Of a stretch of 64,000 nucleotides of DNA, positions 42,424 to 51,225 are shown piece by piece. This DNA comes from Micromonospora coerulea (GTDB lineage: Bacteria > Actinomycetota > Actinomycetes > Mycobacteriales > Micromonosporaceae). The notes under the pieces are model-generated. The model had not been told where the DNA came from. It ran no database searches and saw only the letters and a program-made list of their open reading frames with translations. Each line of letters opens with the position of its first letter. The first letter of the stretch is position 1. Location: the NCBI RefSeq assembly GCF_016598485.1, contig NZ_JAEMUW010000003.1, forward strand, positions 186,001 to 250,000, written 5' to 3'. Position numbers and translations under genes: made by a program.

Positions 42424-43212
42424 TCAGCGGAGGCGGGAGATCCCGTACCGGCGCTTCAGCTCGGGGATCAGGTGCTGGCAGGCGGCCAGGGTGGGCCGCC
42501 GGTCGCCGCCGCCGTCGTGCATCAGCACGATGGCGCCGGGGCGGACCGCGGACTCCACCCGCTTCCCGATCGTCTGCGCGGTCGGGTGGTCCCAGTCCTG
42601 CGGGTCGACGCTCCAGTGCAGCGACCGCATGCCGAGCTGGCGGGCCACCGCCACCACCTCCGGGGTCCACCGGCCACCGGGCTGCCGGTAGTACGGGATG
42701 CGGGCCTTCGGCACGGCCGCCCTGATCGCCTTGTCGGTCCGGAGCAGGTCGGCCCGGATGTCGGCCACCGGCCGGCGGCCGAGGTTGATGTCGTGCCGCC
42801 AGCTGTGGTTGCAGAGCTGGTGCCCCTCGCGGGCAATCCGGGCCACCAGCTCCGGGTAGCGCTTCACCTGGCTGCCGATCACACAGAACGTCGCGGTGAC
42901 GTGGGCGGCCCGCAACTGGTCCAGGACCTGCGGCGTCCACCTCGGGTCCGGCCCGTCGTCGAAGGTCAGCGCCACCGCCCGGTCGCCGGTGCTGCGGTGC
43001 AGGCCGGCCGGGAGCGTGGTGGGCAGCGGCCGGAGCCGGGGCTTCGGCGGAGTGGTGCGGCGCGGTGTGGTGGTCGGCTTCGGTGCCGGCGGACTCGGGG
43101 CGGCCGACGCTGGTGGGCCACCGACCTGGGACGGGTTGCGGGCCGGGTCGCCGCAGCCGGCCAGGAACAGGACCAGGCTGACAGCGAACGCCAGCAAGGC
43201 GCGTGGACGCAT
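42424..43212 (-). CDS. Polysaccharide deacetylase (NodB-domain) lipoprotein
   Basis: 262 residues. The lipoprotein signal MRPRALLAFAVSLVLFLAGC (C20) is followed by a Pro/Thr-rich linker (about 30-65) and a NodB carbohydrate-esterase family 4 domain. Catalytic motifs are present: ALTFDDGPDP (base Asp and metal Asp), NHSWRHD (metal-binding His pair), YYRQPGGRWTPEV and the late VLMHDGGGDR. The expected role is removal of acetyl groups from peptidoglycan or another cell-wall glycan outside the membrane. ATG 43212 with GGGAGC upstream. Confidence 0.9.
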   Translation of the reverse strand: MRPRALLAFAVSLVLFLAGCGDPARNPSQVGGPPASAAPSPPAPKPTTTPRRTTPPKPRLRPLPTTLPAGLHRSTGDRAVALTFDDGPDPRWTPQVLDQLRAAHVTATFCVIGSQVKRYPELVARIAREGHQLCNHSWRHDINLGRRPVADIRADLLRTDKAIRAAVPKARIPYYRQPGGRWTPEVVAVARQLGMRSLHWSVDPQDWDHPTAQTIGKRVESAVRPGAIVLMHDGGGDRRPTLAACQHLIPELKRRYGISRLR

Positions 43213-43289
43213 GTGTCGCTCCCGAAGGGGGGTCGGGGTACGCGGACCCACGACGGTACGGGACGCGACCCCGGAGCGGCAGGGGGCGG

Positions 43290-44237
43290 TCAATCCGTTG
43301 TCGACTGGTCCAGGGAATCCCGTACGGCCAGTGCCAGCGAGAGCGCCTCGCCCAGGTCGACCGGGCGGACCACCCCGGCGGGCAGCGTGTCGGCCCGCCA
43401 GCCGGGGCCGGCAGCGAGCACCAGCAGCGGTCGGCGGGGTGCCGCGAGCAGGGCGGAGAGCTGGCCCGGGTCGGCGGTCGTGCGGGTGTGCGACCACACC
43501 ACGACGGCGGCCGGCCCGGTCCGGGTGACCGCCTCCACGAGCGCCGCCACCGGTACCCGGGCGCCGAGCATCCGGTAGCCCACCCCGGCCTCGGCCAGCG
43601 CGGCGGCCAGCGCCTCCAGCGGCAGGCTGTGCTGCTCCTCGTCGGCGCAGGAGAGCAGGATCCGGGCCGGCCCGCTCACCGCATGCGCCCGGGCCACCGC
43701 CGCGAACGCCTCCGAGACGCATCGGGACACCAGGTGCTCCACCTCGATCAGCCCGGCGGTGGCGGCGTGCCGTTCACCGATCCCGACGAGGACCGGGCGC
43801 AGCAACCCGTCCCAGGTGGCGAGCACGCCGTCGGTGGCGAGGGCGTGCGAGATGGTCTCGCCGATGGCCACCGAGTCCAGCCGCATGGCGGCCCGGGCCA
43901 GCCCGCGGGCCACCGGTCCGGCCCGGCCGACCGGGATCGTCATCCCGCCGCCGTCTCGGCCGGTGCCCGGTCGCACCCGCAGCCCGGCGACGTCGACTCC
44001 CGCGCCGGCCGGTACCTGGCGGGCCCAGCGGGCCGCCTCGGCCGGCGTCACCCCCTCGGCGGTGAGCCGGCGCATGATCTCCAGGCGGGCGAGGTCGGCC
44101 GGCGTGTAGCGCCGGTGGTGGCCCGGGACGTGCTCGCTGGGGCCGAGACCATAGCGCTGGTGCCAGGTGCGGAGCGTGGTGACCGCGACGCCGAGTCGGC
44201 GTGCCACGGCCCCCGCGCTCAGCGCCTCATCGGCCAC
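43290..44237 (-). CDS. MerR-family regulator with B12-binding-like domain (CarH/LitR type)
   Basis: 315 residues from GTG 44237, overlapping the idi stop by 11 bp; an ATG at 44258 is an alternative. Residues about 5-75 are a MerR DNA-binding domain (AGAVARRLGVAVTTLRTWHQ RYGLGPS...HRRYTPADLARL). The rest matches the helical plus Rossmann B12-binding region of CarH/LitR light-responsive carotenoid repressors, including RPVLVGIGERHAATAGLIEV-EH and DEEQHSLPLEALAAALAEAG. The tryptophan of the CarH Wx9EH motif is a histidine here. Last gene of the crt unit, so it probably represses crtE/crtB promoters. Whether it still binds adenosylcobalamin is open. Confidence 0.82.
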   Translation of the reverse strand: MADEALSAGAVARRLGVAVTTLRTWHQRYGLGPSEHVPGHHRRYTPADLARLEIMRRLTAEGVTPAEAARWARQVPAGAGVDVAGLRVRPGTGRDGGGMTIPVGRAGPVARGLARAAMRLDSVAIGETISHALATDGVLATWDGLLRPVLVGIGERHAATAGLIEVEHLVSRCVSEAFAAVARAHAVSGPARILLSCADEEQHSLPLEALAAALAEAGVGYRMLGARVPVAALVEAVTRTGPAAVVVWSHTRTTADPGQLSALLAAPRRPLLVLAAGPGWRADTLPAGVVRPVDLGEALSLALAVRDSLDQSTTD

Positions 44238-44829
44238 CTGACCGCTCCGACGCCTCATCCGCCGGGACGCCGGGCGGGATCGCGGCCGCGCCCGGTGCGG
44301 CAGGACGCAGCCGGTTCACCACCCCGCCCAGCCAGGGGGCGTACGCGCGGGGGTCGACGTCGAGGTCGGCCTCCAGCTCGGTCGGGTCGACCCAGCGCAG
44401 CTCGGCCACCTCGTCCGGGTCGGGCTCGGTCGGCAACTCGGCGGGCACGTCGGCGCGCAGGACGTGGTCGTACTCGAATTCGACGCGGCCGGTGGCCGGG
44501 TCCTCGGCGTAGTAGACGTACACCCCGATCTCGGTGAGGGTGACCGGGTCGACGCCGAGCTCCTCGGCCAGCCGGCGGTTGGCGGCCTCGACCAGCGACT
44601 CACCGGGCAGCGGATGGCCGCAGCAGGAGTTGGCCCAGCGCATCGGGAACCGGGTCTTGGCCGCGGCACGGCGCTGGAGCAGCACCCGACCGGCGGGGTC
44701 CACGAGCAGCACCGAGAAGGCCCGGTGCAGCCGGCCCGGCGGCTGGTGGGCGGCGGCCACGGTCGCCTCGCCGAGCACGTGCCCGCCGTCGTCGACCAAC
44801 TCGACCAGGTGCCCCTCCCGCGCGGTCAT
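44227..44829 (-). CDS. idi: Isopentenyl-diphosphate delta-isomerase (type I)
   Basis: 200-residue Nudix-fold isomerase that interconverts IPP and DMAPP, the starter for prenyl chains. The catalytic cysteine is in WANSCCGHPLPGES near residue 67. The glutamate region YYAEDPATGRVEFEYDHVLR is near 110-125, and Nudix-like AANRRLAEELG follows the cysteine. ATG 44829 overlaps the crtI stop (ATGA). It ensures substrate balance for CrtE within the carotenoid unit. Confidence 0.92.
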   Translation of the reverse strand: MTAREGHLVELVDDGGHVLGEATVAAAHQPPGRLHRAFSVLLVDPAGRVLLQRRAAAKTRFPMRWANSCCGHPLPGESLVEAANRRLAEELGVDPVTLTEIGVYVYYAEDPATGRVEFEYDHVLRADVPAELPTEPDPDEVAELRWVDPTELEADLDVDPRAYAPWLGGVVNRLRPAAPGAAAIPPGVPADEASERSGGR

Positions 44830-46307
44830 GAGCGGGTCCCGGTGATGCGCGAGGCGGCCAGCTTGCCGGAGATGAGGACCATCGGCACGCCTACCCCGGG
44901 TTGGGTGCCGGAGCCGACGAAGACCACGTTGGACAGGCTCCGGTGCAGGTTCGACGGGCGGAACGGGCCGGTCTGCAAGAAGCTGTGCGCGGCGGCGAAC
45001 GGGGTGCCGGCGGCCATGCCCTGCTCCTCCCACTCGGCCGGGGTGACCGCGCGCAGCACCTCCACGCCGTCGCCGAAGCCGACGTAGCCGCGCTTCTCCA
45101 GGGTTTCGATGAGCTGGTCGGTGTAGCGCTCGGTCAGGTCGCCGCGCCAGTCGAACGGGGCCCGGTCGAGGTTCGGCACCGGCGCGAGCACGTAGTAGGT
45201 GTGCCGACCCGCCGGAGCCACCGACGGGTCGGTCCGGCTCGGGTTCGTCACCAGCAGTGACGGGTCGGTCATCAGCTCGCCTCGCCGGATCACCTCGTCG
45301 AACGTACCCTTCCAGGACCGTCCGAAGTGGATGTTGTGGTGGGCGATCTTCGCATAGCCCTGCTTCGAGCCGACGTGCAGCACCACGCAGGACGGCGAGT
45401 GGGTGAGCTTCCGGGCCCGGGTCGGCGGGAGCAGATCACGGTAGGCGACCGGCAGGTCCGGGTTGAGCACCACCACGTCGGCCGGGACGAACTCGCCGTC
45501 CGCGGTGACCACCCCGGTGGCCCGGCCGTGGGCCGTTTCCACCCGGCTCACCGGCGTGCCGTACCGGATCTGCACGCCGTGCTTCTCGGCCGCGCCGGCC
45601 ATGCCCCGGGAGACCGCGTGGATGCCGCCGCGCGGGAAGGAGACGCCGGCCACCGAGTCGAGGTACGCGATGACGGCGTAGATCGCCAGCGCGTCGTGCG
45701 GCGACAGGCCGGCGTACATCGCCTGGAAGGAGAAGATCCGCTGGGTACGCGGGTCCTGGAAGAACTGGTTGATCTTCGTCTGGAGCCGGCGGAACGCCCC
45801 GCCGGTCACCAGCTTCAGCAGGTTGCCGGTGAGCAGGTCGGTCGGCGCGTCGAGGTTGCGCTCGATGAAGTCGGCCCGTTCCAACTCCCAGAGCCGGCGC
45901 GCGTACTCGACGAAGCGCAGATAGCCGTCGGCCTCCCGGGCGCCGCAGACCCGGGAGATCTCGGCCGCCATCCGGGTGGTGTCGGTGATGACGTCGAGCG
46001 TCGACCCGTCCGGGTAGTAGGCCCGGTAGGCCGGGTCGAGCGGGGTCAGGTCGAGCCAGTCGCGCAGCTCCTCGCCGACCGCGGCGAGCGCCTCGGCGAT
46101 CAGGTCCGGCATGGTCAGCACCGTCGGGCCGGTGTCGAACTCGTACCCGTCGACGCTGAGCCGCCCGGCCCGACCGCCGGGCACCGGCTCGCGTTCCAGG
46201 ACGGTCACCTGCCGGCCGCTCCCGGCCAGGTGCAGCGCGCACGCCAGCCCGCCCAGGCCCGCGCCGACGACCAGCACCCGGTCCGTACGCCCGTTCACGG
46301 TCCGCAC
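44826..46307 (-). CDS. crtI: Phytoene desaturase
   Basis: 493-residue FAD-dependent CrtI that converts phytoene stepwise to lycopene-type polyenes. The FAD loop VVGAGLGGLACALHLAGSG is at residues 13-31, then EREPVPGGRAGRLSVDGYEF, DTGPTVLTMP, and the C-terminal signature FVGSGTQPGVGVPMVLISGK. The GTG at 46307 is preceded by AGGAGGTGG at good distance. It lies 28 bp after crtE and overlaps idi. Number of desaturation steps is not predictable. Confidence 0.94.
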   Translation of the reverse strand: MRTVNGRTDRVLVVGAGLGGLACALHLAGSGRQVTVLEREPVPGGRAGRLSVDGYEFDTGPTVLTMPDLIAEALAAVGEELRDWLDLTPLDPAYRAYYPDGSTLDVITDTTRMAAEISRVCGAREADGYLRFVEYARRLWELERADFIERNLDAPTDLLTGNLLKLVTGGAFRRLQTKINQFFQDPRTQRIFSFQAMYAGLSPHDALAIYAVIAYLDSVAGVSFPRGGIHAVSRGMAGAAEKHGVQIRYGTPVSRVETAHGRATGVVTADGEFVPADVVVLNPDLPVAYRDLLPPTRARKLTHSPSCVVLHVGSKQGYAKIAHHNIHFGRSWKGTFDEVIRRGELMTDPSLLVTNPSRTDPSVAPAGRHTYYVLAPVPNLDRAPFDWRGDLTERYTDQLIETLEKRGYVGFGDGVEVLRAVTPAEWEEQGMAAGTPFAAAHSFLQTGPFRPSNLHRSLSNVVFVGSGTQPGVGVPMVLISGKLAASRITGTRS

Positions 46308-46335
46308 GTGACCACCTCCTTCACAAAGTTGCCCA

Positions 46336-47490
46336 TCATGCCCGCCGCGTGCTGGCGGCGGTGGCGAGACCCGTCAGCGCGGTGCGCGCGGTCTCGTCGA
46401 TCGACGCGGTGTCGAGCGCGGTCAGCGCCTCGGCCACCCGGTCGGAGATCATCCGTTCGACCCGCGCCACCGCGCCGGTGTCGGCCACCACCTCGGCCAG
46501 CCGGGCCACGTCCCGCCCGCCGCCGACCGGGCCGGCCCGGTCCAGCGCCCGGCGCTGGGCCGGGGTGGCGAGCTGCCGGGCCACCATGAGCAGCGCGGTC
46601 GGCTTGCCGGTACGCAGGTCGTCGCCGGCCGGCTTGCCGGTGGTCGCCGGGTCCCCATAGGCGCCGAGCAGGTCGTCGCAGAGCTGGAACGCCTCGCCGA
46701 CGGCCAGGCCGTAGCGGGTGTACGCGGCGATCAGCGGCGCGTCGGCGGCGACGCCGGCCAGGCAGGCGCCGAAGAGCAGCGGCCGCTGGACGGTGTAGCT
46801 GGCGGTCTTGTAGCGGGCCACCCGCAGCGCCCGGTCCACCGACCAGTTCGCCGGGTCGTGCTCGCCGAGCACGTCGAGGTACTGCCCGGCGACCGTCTCA
46901 ATCCGCATCTGGTCGTAGCAGCGCCGGACGTCCAACAACCGGGTCGGCGGCACGGTGGCGTGCGCCAGCAGCCGGTCGGCCCAGACCATGCAGAGGTCGC
47001 CGATGAGCACGGCGACGGTTTCGCCGAACCGGTCCGGGTCACCCGCGTGACCCGCCGCCCGGTGCCGGGCGGCGGCGGCCCGGTGCGCGGTGGGCAGGCC
47101 GCGCCGGGTGTCGGAGGCGTCCATCACGTCGTCGTGCACGAGGGCGAAGGTGTGCAGCAGTTCCAGGGCGGCGAGCGCCGGCAGCACCGAGGGCAGCGGG
47201 CCGTCGCCGCCGACTACCCCGCGCCATCCCCAGTACGCGAAGGTCGGGCGGACCCGCTTGCCACCGGCCAGTACGCAGTCGCGGGCCGTGGCGGCGAAGC
47301 CGCCCATCGCCGGGTCGATCTCGGTCAGCGAGTCGACCTCTGCGGCGAGGAACGCCGCCAGCGTCTCGTCGACTCCCTTGATCAGGTCTTTCGTGAAGGC
47401 GGCCAGTACACCGAGGACCGGATCGTCCGTCGCTCCCGGCTGTGCCGGCGCGACGCGAAGGGCATTACCCGCAACTGCGTCGGTGGCCAT
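46336..47490 (-). CDS. crtE: Geranylgeranyl diphosphate synthase (polyprenyl synthetase)
   Basis: 384-residue trans-prenyltransferase. First Asp-rich motif FALVHDDVMDASDTRRG is near residue 118. Second motif AFQLCDDLLGAYGDPATTGK is near 270. KRVRPTFAYWGW binds diphosphate, and KTASYTVQRPLLFGACLAG is the chain-length region. First gene of the leftward crtE-crtI-idi-merR unit. The ATG at 47490 has no ribosome site; a TAGGGT hexamer 12 bp upstream implies a very short leader. Confidence 0.92.
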   Translation of the reverse strand: MATDAVAGNALRVAPAQPGATDDPVLGVLAAFTKDLIKGVDETLAAFLAAEVDSLTEIDPAMGGFAATARDCVLAGGKRVRPTFAYWGWRGVVGGDGPLPSVLPALAALELLHTFALVHDDVMDASDTRRGLPTAHRAAAARHRAAGHAGDPDRFGETVAVLIGDLCMVWADRLLAHATVPPTRLLDVRRCYDQMRIETVAGQYLDVLGEHDPANWSVDRALRVARYKTASYTVQRPLLFGACLAGVAADAPLIAAYTRYGLAVGEAFQLCDDLLGAYGDPATTGKPAGDDLRTGKPTALLMVARQLATPAQRRALDRAGPVGGGRDVARLAEVVADTGAVARVERMISDRVAEALTALDTASIDETARTALTGLATAASTRRA

Positions 47491-47502
47491 GTGGACGAGC
47501 GT

Positions 47503-47512
47503 ACCCTAGGGT
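47503..47512. promoter_or_regulatory. Symmetric divergent promoter crtE/crtB
   Basis: The palindrome ACCCTAGGGT contains a -10-like TAGGGT on each strand, overlapping by two bases, within a wider imperfect dyad CGTACCCTAGGGTTACG. The rightward hexamer (47507-47512) serves crtB with a leader of about 35 nt; the leftward one serves crtE. A regulator bound here would control both arms at once. Confidence 0.6.
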
Positions 47513-47554
47513 TACGAGTTGCGTCGATTGCTGCGTCGGATTCGAGGAGGGCCG

Positions 47555-48481
47555 GTGGACACCGATCTCACCGCTGCCTATGCCCGCTGCCAGGACCTGC
47601 ACCAACGCCACGGGCGTACCTACTATCTCGCTACCCGGCTGCTGCCGGCGTGGAAACGGCGGCACGTGCACGCGCTGTACGGATTCACCCGGTACGCCGA
47701 CGAGATCGTCGACCGCACCGAGAACCTCCCGCCGGCCGAGCGCGCCGCCCGGCTGGACGAGTGGTCCGCCCGCTTCGTCGCCGGGCTGCACGGCGAGCCG
47801 GTCGACGACCCGCTGCTCCCCGCGGTGCTGCACACCATCGCCGTGTTCGACCTGGACCGGGCCGACTTCGCGTCGTTTCTCACGAGCATGGCGATGGACC
47901 TGACGGTCATGTCGTACCCGACCTACGACGACCTGCTCGACTACATGGAGGGGTCGGCCGCCGTCATCGGCACCATGATGCTGCCGATCCTGGGCAGCTC
48001 CGACCCGGTGGCCGCCCGCGAGCCGGCCCGGCAGCTCGGCTTCGCCTTCCAGCTCACCAACTTCATCCGCGACGTCGCCGAGGACCTGGACCGGGGCCGG
48101 ACGTACCTGCCCGACGAGGACCTGGCCAAGTTCGCCGTCACCCGGGGCGACCTGCTCGCGGCGAAGGCGCAGGGTTGCACCACCCCGAGGATCCGGGAGC
48201 TGATCGAGTACGAGGTGACCCGCGCCCAGGCCCACTACGCGGCCGCCGCGCCGGGCATCACCCTGCTCGCCCCCGCCTCGCAGGCCTGCATGCGGACCGC
48301 GTACGCGCTCTACGGCGGGATCCTCGACGAGGTGGCCGCCCAGGGCTACGACGTCTTCGCGCGGCGGGCCCGCGTACCGCAGCGGCGGCGGATGGCGGTG
48401 GCCGCGCGGGCGCTGCTCACCCCGATCGGCACGCCGGTGGTGATCCCCGGACCGGCCCTGACCCCGGTCGCCGTGTCGTGA
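47555..48481 (+). CDS. crtB: Phytoene synthase
   Basis: 308-residue squalene/phytoene synthase joining two GGPP molecules. Asp-rich motifs are visible: YGFTRYADEIVDRTEN near residue 52 and LTNFIRDVAEDLDRGRTYLP near 180, with TSMAMDLTVMSYPTYDDLLD YMEGSAAVIG between them. I chose the GTG at 47555, just after GAGGAGGG; a TTG 36 bp upstream would give a longer form with a basic start. Divergent from crtE and convergent with a serine hydrolase gene 32 bp away. No lycopene cyclase gene is present in the window. Confidence 0.93.
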   Translation: MDTDLTAAYARCQDLHQRHGRTYYLATRLLPAWKRRHVHALYGFTRYADEIVDRTENLPPAERAARLDEWSARFVAGLHGEPVDDPLLPAVLHTIAVFDLDRADFASFLTSMAMDLTVMSYPTYDDLLDYMEGSAAVIGTMMLPILGSSDPVAAREPARQLGFAFQLTNFIRDVAEDLDRGRTYLPDEDLAKFAVTRGDLLAAKAQGCTTPRIRELIEYEVTRAQAHYAAAAPGITLLAPASQACMRTAYALYGGILDEVAAQGYDVFARRARVPQRRRMAVAARALLTPIGTPVVIPGPALTPVAVS

Positions 48482-48513
48482 GCGACCGCACCGCGTTCGT
48501 GCTCCGCACCCTG

Positions 48514-49614
48514 TCATAGGCAGGAGTGCAGGACCTCGACCAGCTCGTCCACCCGGTCGTGGTCGGCGAGCCGGGCCGTCGCGTACGCGAAGGTGTAGCC
48601 CCGCTCCGGGTCGGCCCAGGCGCTGCTGCCGCCGATCCCGCCCATCCCCCAGCTGCCGTCCGGCTCCCACTGCATGCCCAGCGTCCAGTAGGCCCGCCGG
48701 TCCAGCACCAGGTCCGGGCCGTCGTACTGGACCCGGGTCGCCTCGGCGACCAGCTCCGGGCTGAACAGGCGAACCCCGTCCAGGGTGCCGCCGGCCAGCA
48801 GGCCCGCGTAGAGCCGGGCCAGGGCGGCGGCGGTGGCGTGCAGGTTGACCGCCGGCACCTCCGCGCCCCGCCAGAGCGGGCTGTTCAGCACCGCCAGGTC
48901 CAGGCCGCCGGCCGGGTTGCCCAGCGCCCGCGCCCGCAGCGACCCCGGCTCGCCCAGCATCCGGGTCGGCCACCCCCGATCGCCGTACGACAGGTCCGCG
49001 CAGCGCCGCTGGTCGGCGGCCCCGAGGCCGAAGCCCAGGTCGAGGCGCCACGGCCCGGCGATCTCCTCGGCCAGGAACCGACCCACCGACCGGCCGTCCA
49101 CCCGACGGACCAGCTCGCCCACCAGGTGCCCGTACGTCCAGGCGTGTTCGCCCGCGATGCTGCCCGGCGCCCACTCCGGCTCGGCGGCGGCCAGATCCGC
49201 GCAGAGCAGCTCCCAGTCGGCGACCGCCCCGGCCGGCCGCGGCACCGGGAAGACCGGCAGCCCCGCGGTGTGGCTGAGCACCTGCCGGACCGTCGCCGGG
49301 GCGCGGAACCCGGGCCAGTGCGCGGCCACCGGGTCGTCCAGGTCGAGCCGGCCCCGGTCGACCAGCAGCAGCAGGCACAGCGCGGCGACCGGCTTGCCGA
49401 CCGAGTAGACGTTGACCAGGGTGTCCGGCCGCCACGGGTCGGCGGCCCCGGTCGGGGCGACCGCGACCCCGGGCGCGACCACCGAGCGGGTACCGCCGAC
49501 CAGGTCGATCACCGGCTCCCCGTCGTACCAGACGGTCAGGCCGGCGCCGGTCTCCCGGCCAGCGGCGAACAGGTCGTGGAAGCAGTCCCGGACCGATGCG
49601 AAGCGTGCGTGCAT
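48514..49614 (-). CDS. Beta-lactamase-fold serine hydrolase/esterase
   Basis: 366-residue class C beta-lactamase-like hydrolase (EstB/LACT type). The nucleophile motif is SVGK in LVNVYSVGKPVAALCLLLL near residue 78. The tyrosine motif is YGH in HAWTYGHLVGELVRRV near 160, and a late GGIGGSSAWADPERGYTFAY replaces the KTG box. No signal peptide, so probably an intracellular esterase or peptidase. The start is ATG 49614: a TACGGT hexamer ends 6 bp before it, indicating a leaderless message. Substrate unknown. Confidence 0.85.
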   Translation of the reverse strand: MHARFASVRDCFHDLFAAGRETGAGLTVWYDGEPVIDLVGGTRSVVAPGVAVAPTGAADPWRPDTLVNVYSVGKPVAALCLLLLVDRGRLDLDDPVAAHWPGFRAPATVRQVLSHTAGLPVFPVPRPAGAVADWELLCADLAAAEPEWAPGSIAGEHAWTYGHLVGELVRRVDGRSVGRFLAEEIAGPWRLDLGFGLGAADQRRCADLSYGDRGWPTRMLGEPGSLRARALGNPAGGLDLAVLNSPLWRGAEVPAVNLHATAAALARLYAGLLAGGTLDGVRLFSPELVAEATRVQYDGPDLVLDRRAYWTLGMQWEPDGSWGMGGIGGSSAWADPERGYTFAYATARLADHDRVDELVEVLHSCL

Positions 49615-49706
49615 CCGGTCACCGTAGGCGGTCGGAATCATTGCCGGCGCGGGAATTCCGGGCGGGTGCGGTGGTCGGCGGTCCGGGCGTACGGAATGCT
49701 GACGGA

Positions 49707-51194
49707 ATGGCGGATCCGGAACTGGTGGACGTGGTCGTGGTCGGGCTCGGGGTCGGCGGCGAGGAGGTGGCCGAGCGGCTCGCCGAGGCCGGCCTCAGCG
49801 TCGTCGGGATCGAGCGGGACCTGGTCGGCGGGGAGTGCCCGTACTGGGGCTGCGTCCCGACCAAGATGATGATCCGGGCGGCGAACGCCCTCGCCGAGGC
49901 CCACCGGGTCAACGAGCTCGCCGGCAGCGCCCAGGTCCAGCCCGACTGGGCGCCGGTGGCGAAGCGGATCCGGGAGGAGGCCACCGACACCTGGGACGAC
50001 AAGGTGGCCGTGGACCGCTTCACCGACAAGGGCGGCCGGTTCGTCCGGGGCAGCGGCCGGCTCGACGGGCCCGACCGGGTCCGCGTCGGCGACCAGGTGT
50101 TCCAGGCCCGGTACGGGATCGTGCTGGGCACCGGCACCCGCCCCTCCATTCCACCCATCGACGGCCTGGCCGACACGCCGTACTGGACGAACCATCAGGC
50201 CATCGAGGTGGAGGAGCTGCCCGAGTCGCTGCTGATCCTCGGCGGTGGGGCGATCGGGCTGGAGCTGGGCCAGGTCTTCGCCCGGTTCGGCGTCCGGGTG
50301 ACCGTGGTCGAGGCGCTGGACCGGGTCCTGGCCATCGAGGAGCCGGAGGCGTCGGAGATCGCCGCCGCCGCGCTGCGCGCCGACGGGGTGACCATCTCCA
50401 CCTCGGTGAAGGTCGAGCGGGTCAGCCACGACGGGCAGCACTTCACCGTGCACGCGGCCGGCGGCGTGCAGCTCACCGCCGAACAGCTGCTGGTGGTGAC
50501 CGGCCGCAGGGCGCACCTGGACGAGCTGGGGCTGGAGACCGTCGACATCGACGCGACCCAGCGTTACCTGCCGGTGGACGAGCGGATGCACGTCACCGAG
50601 GGCATCTGGGCGGTCGGCGACCTGACCGGCGAGGGCGCGTTCACCCACATCGCCATGTACCAGGCGGCCATCGTCGTCGCCGACGTTCTCGACCAGATGC
50701 GACGTACCAAGGGCGGTCCGGACCCCAGCGGCACCGCCAGCGTCGTCGGCGGCGCGGCCGGGGTGGCCAGCGCGGTCGGCGGCGCGATGAGCGCCGGCGG
50801 GGCGACCGCCGCGCCCGGCAGCGTTCCGCGCGCCGACTACCGGGCGCTGCCCCGGGTCACCTTCACCGACCCCGAGGTCGGCGCGGTCGGGCTGACCGAG
50901 AAGCAGGCCCGCGAGCGCGCCATCAACGTCCAGGTCGGGTACACGGACCTCACCTCGTCCACTCGGGGCTGGATCCACAAGGCCGGCAACACCGGCTTCA
51001 TCAAGCTGGTCGCCGACGCCGACCAGGGCGTGCTGATCGGCGCGACGTCGGTCGGCCCGGCCGGCGGCGAGGTGCTGTCGGGGCTGGTGGTGGCGGTGCA
51101 CGCGGCGGTGCCGCTGAGCCAGCTCCGGCACATGATCTACGCGTACCCGACCTTCCACCGCGCCATCGAGGACGCCCTGCGCAACCTGAAGTGA
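49707..51194 (+). CDS. FAD-dependent pyridine nucleotide-disulfide oxidoreductase
   Basis: 495 residues of the dihydrolipoamide/mercuric-reductase superfamily. FAD loop VVVVGLGVGGEEVAERLAEA is at residue 8. The redox-active pair is C-P-Y-W-G-C in GGECPYWGCVPTK. The NAD(P) loop ILGGGAIGLELGQVF is near 175, and the C-terminal interface ends AYPTFHRAIEDALR with the catalytic-His region AVPLSQLRHMIYAYPTFHR. About 40 residues of Gly/Ala/Ser-rich sequence (GTASVVGGAAGVASAVGG) are inserted before the dimerisation domain. The CPYWGC variant is common in actinobacterial members of unknown substrate. Confidence 0.85.
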   Translation: MADPELVDVVVVGLGVGGEEVAERLAEAGLSVVGIERDLVGGECPYWGCVPTKMMIRAANALAEAHRVNELAGSAQVQPDWAPVAKRIREEATDTWDDKVAVDRFTDKGGRFVRGSGRLDGPDRVRVGDQVFQARYGIVLGTGTRPSIPPIDGLADTPYWTNHQAIEVEELPESLLILGGGAIGLELGQVFARFGVRVTVVEALDRVLAIEEPEASEIAAAALRADGVTISTSVKVERVSHDGQHFTVHAAGGVQLTAEQLLVVTGRRAHLDELGLETVDIDATQRYLPVDERMHVTEGIWAVGDLTGEGAFTHIAMYQAAIVVADVLDQMRRTKGGPDPSGTASVVGGAAGVASAVGGAMSAGGATAAPGSVPRADYRALPRVTFTDPEVGAVGLTEKQARERAINVQVGYTDLTSSTRGWIHKAGNTGFIKLVADADQGVLIGATSVGPAGGEVLSGLVVAVHAAVPLSQLRHMIYAYPTFHRAIEDALRNLK

Positions 51195-51225
51195 CGCCGG
51201 CCGGCAGGGCTGCCTCCCGGCGGCC

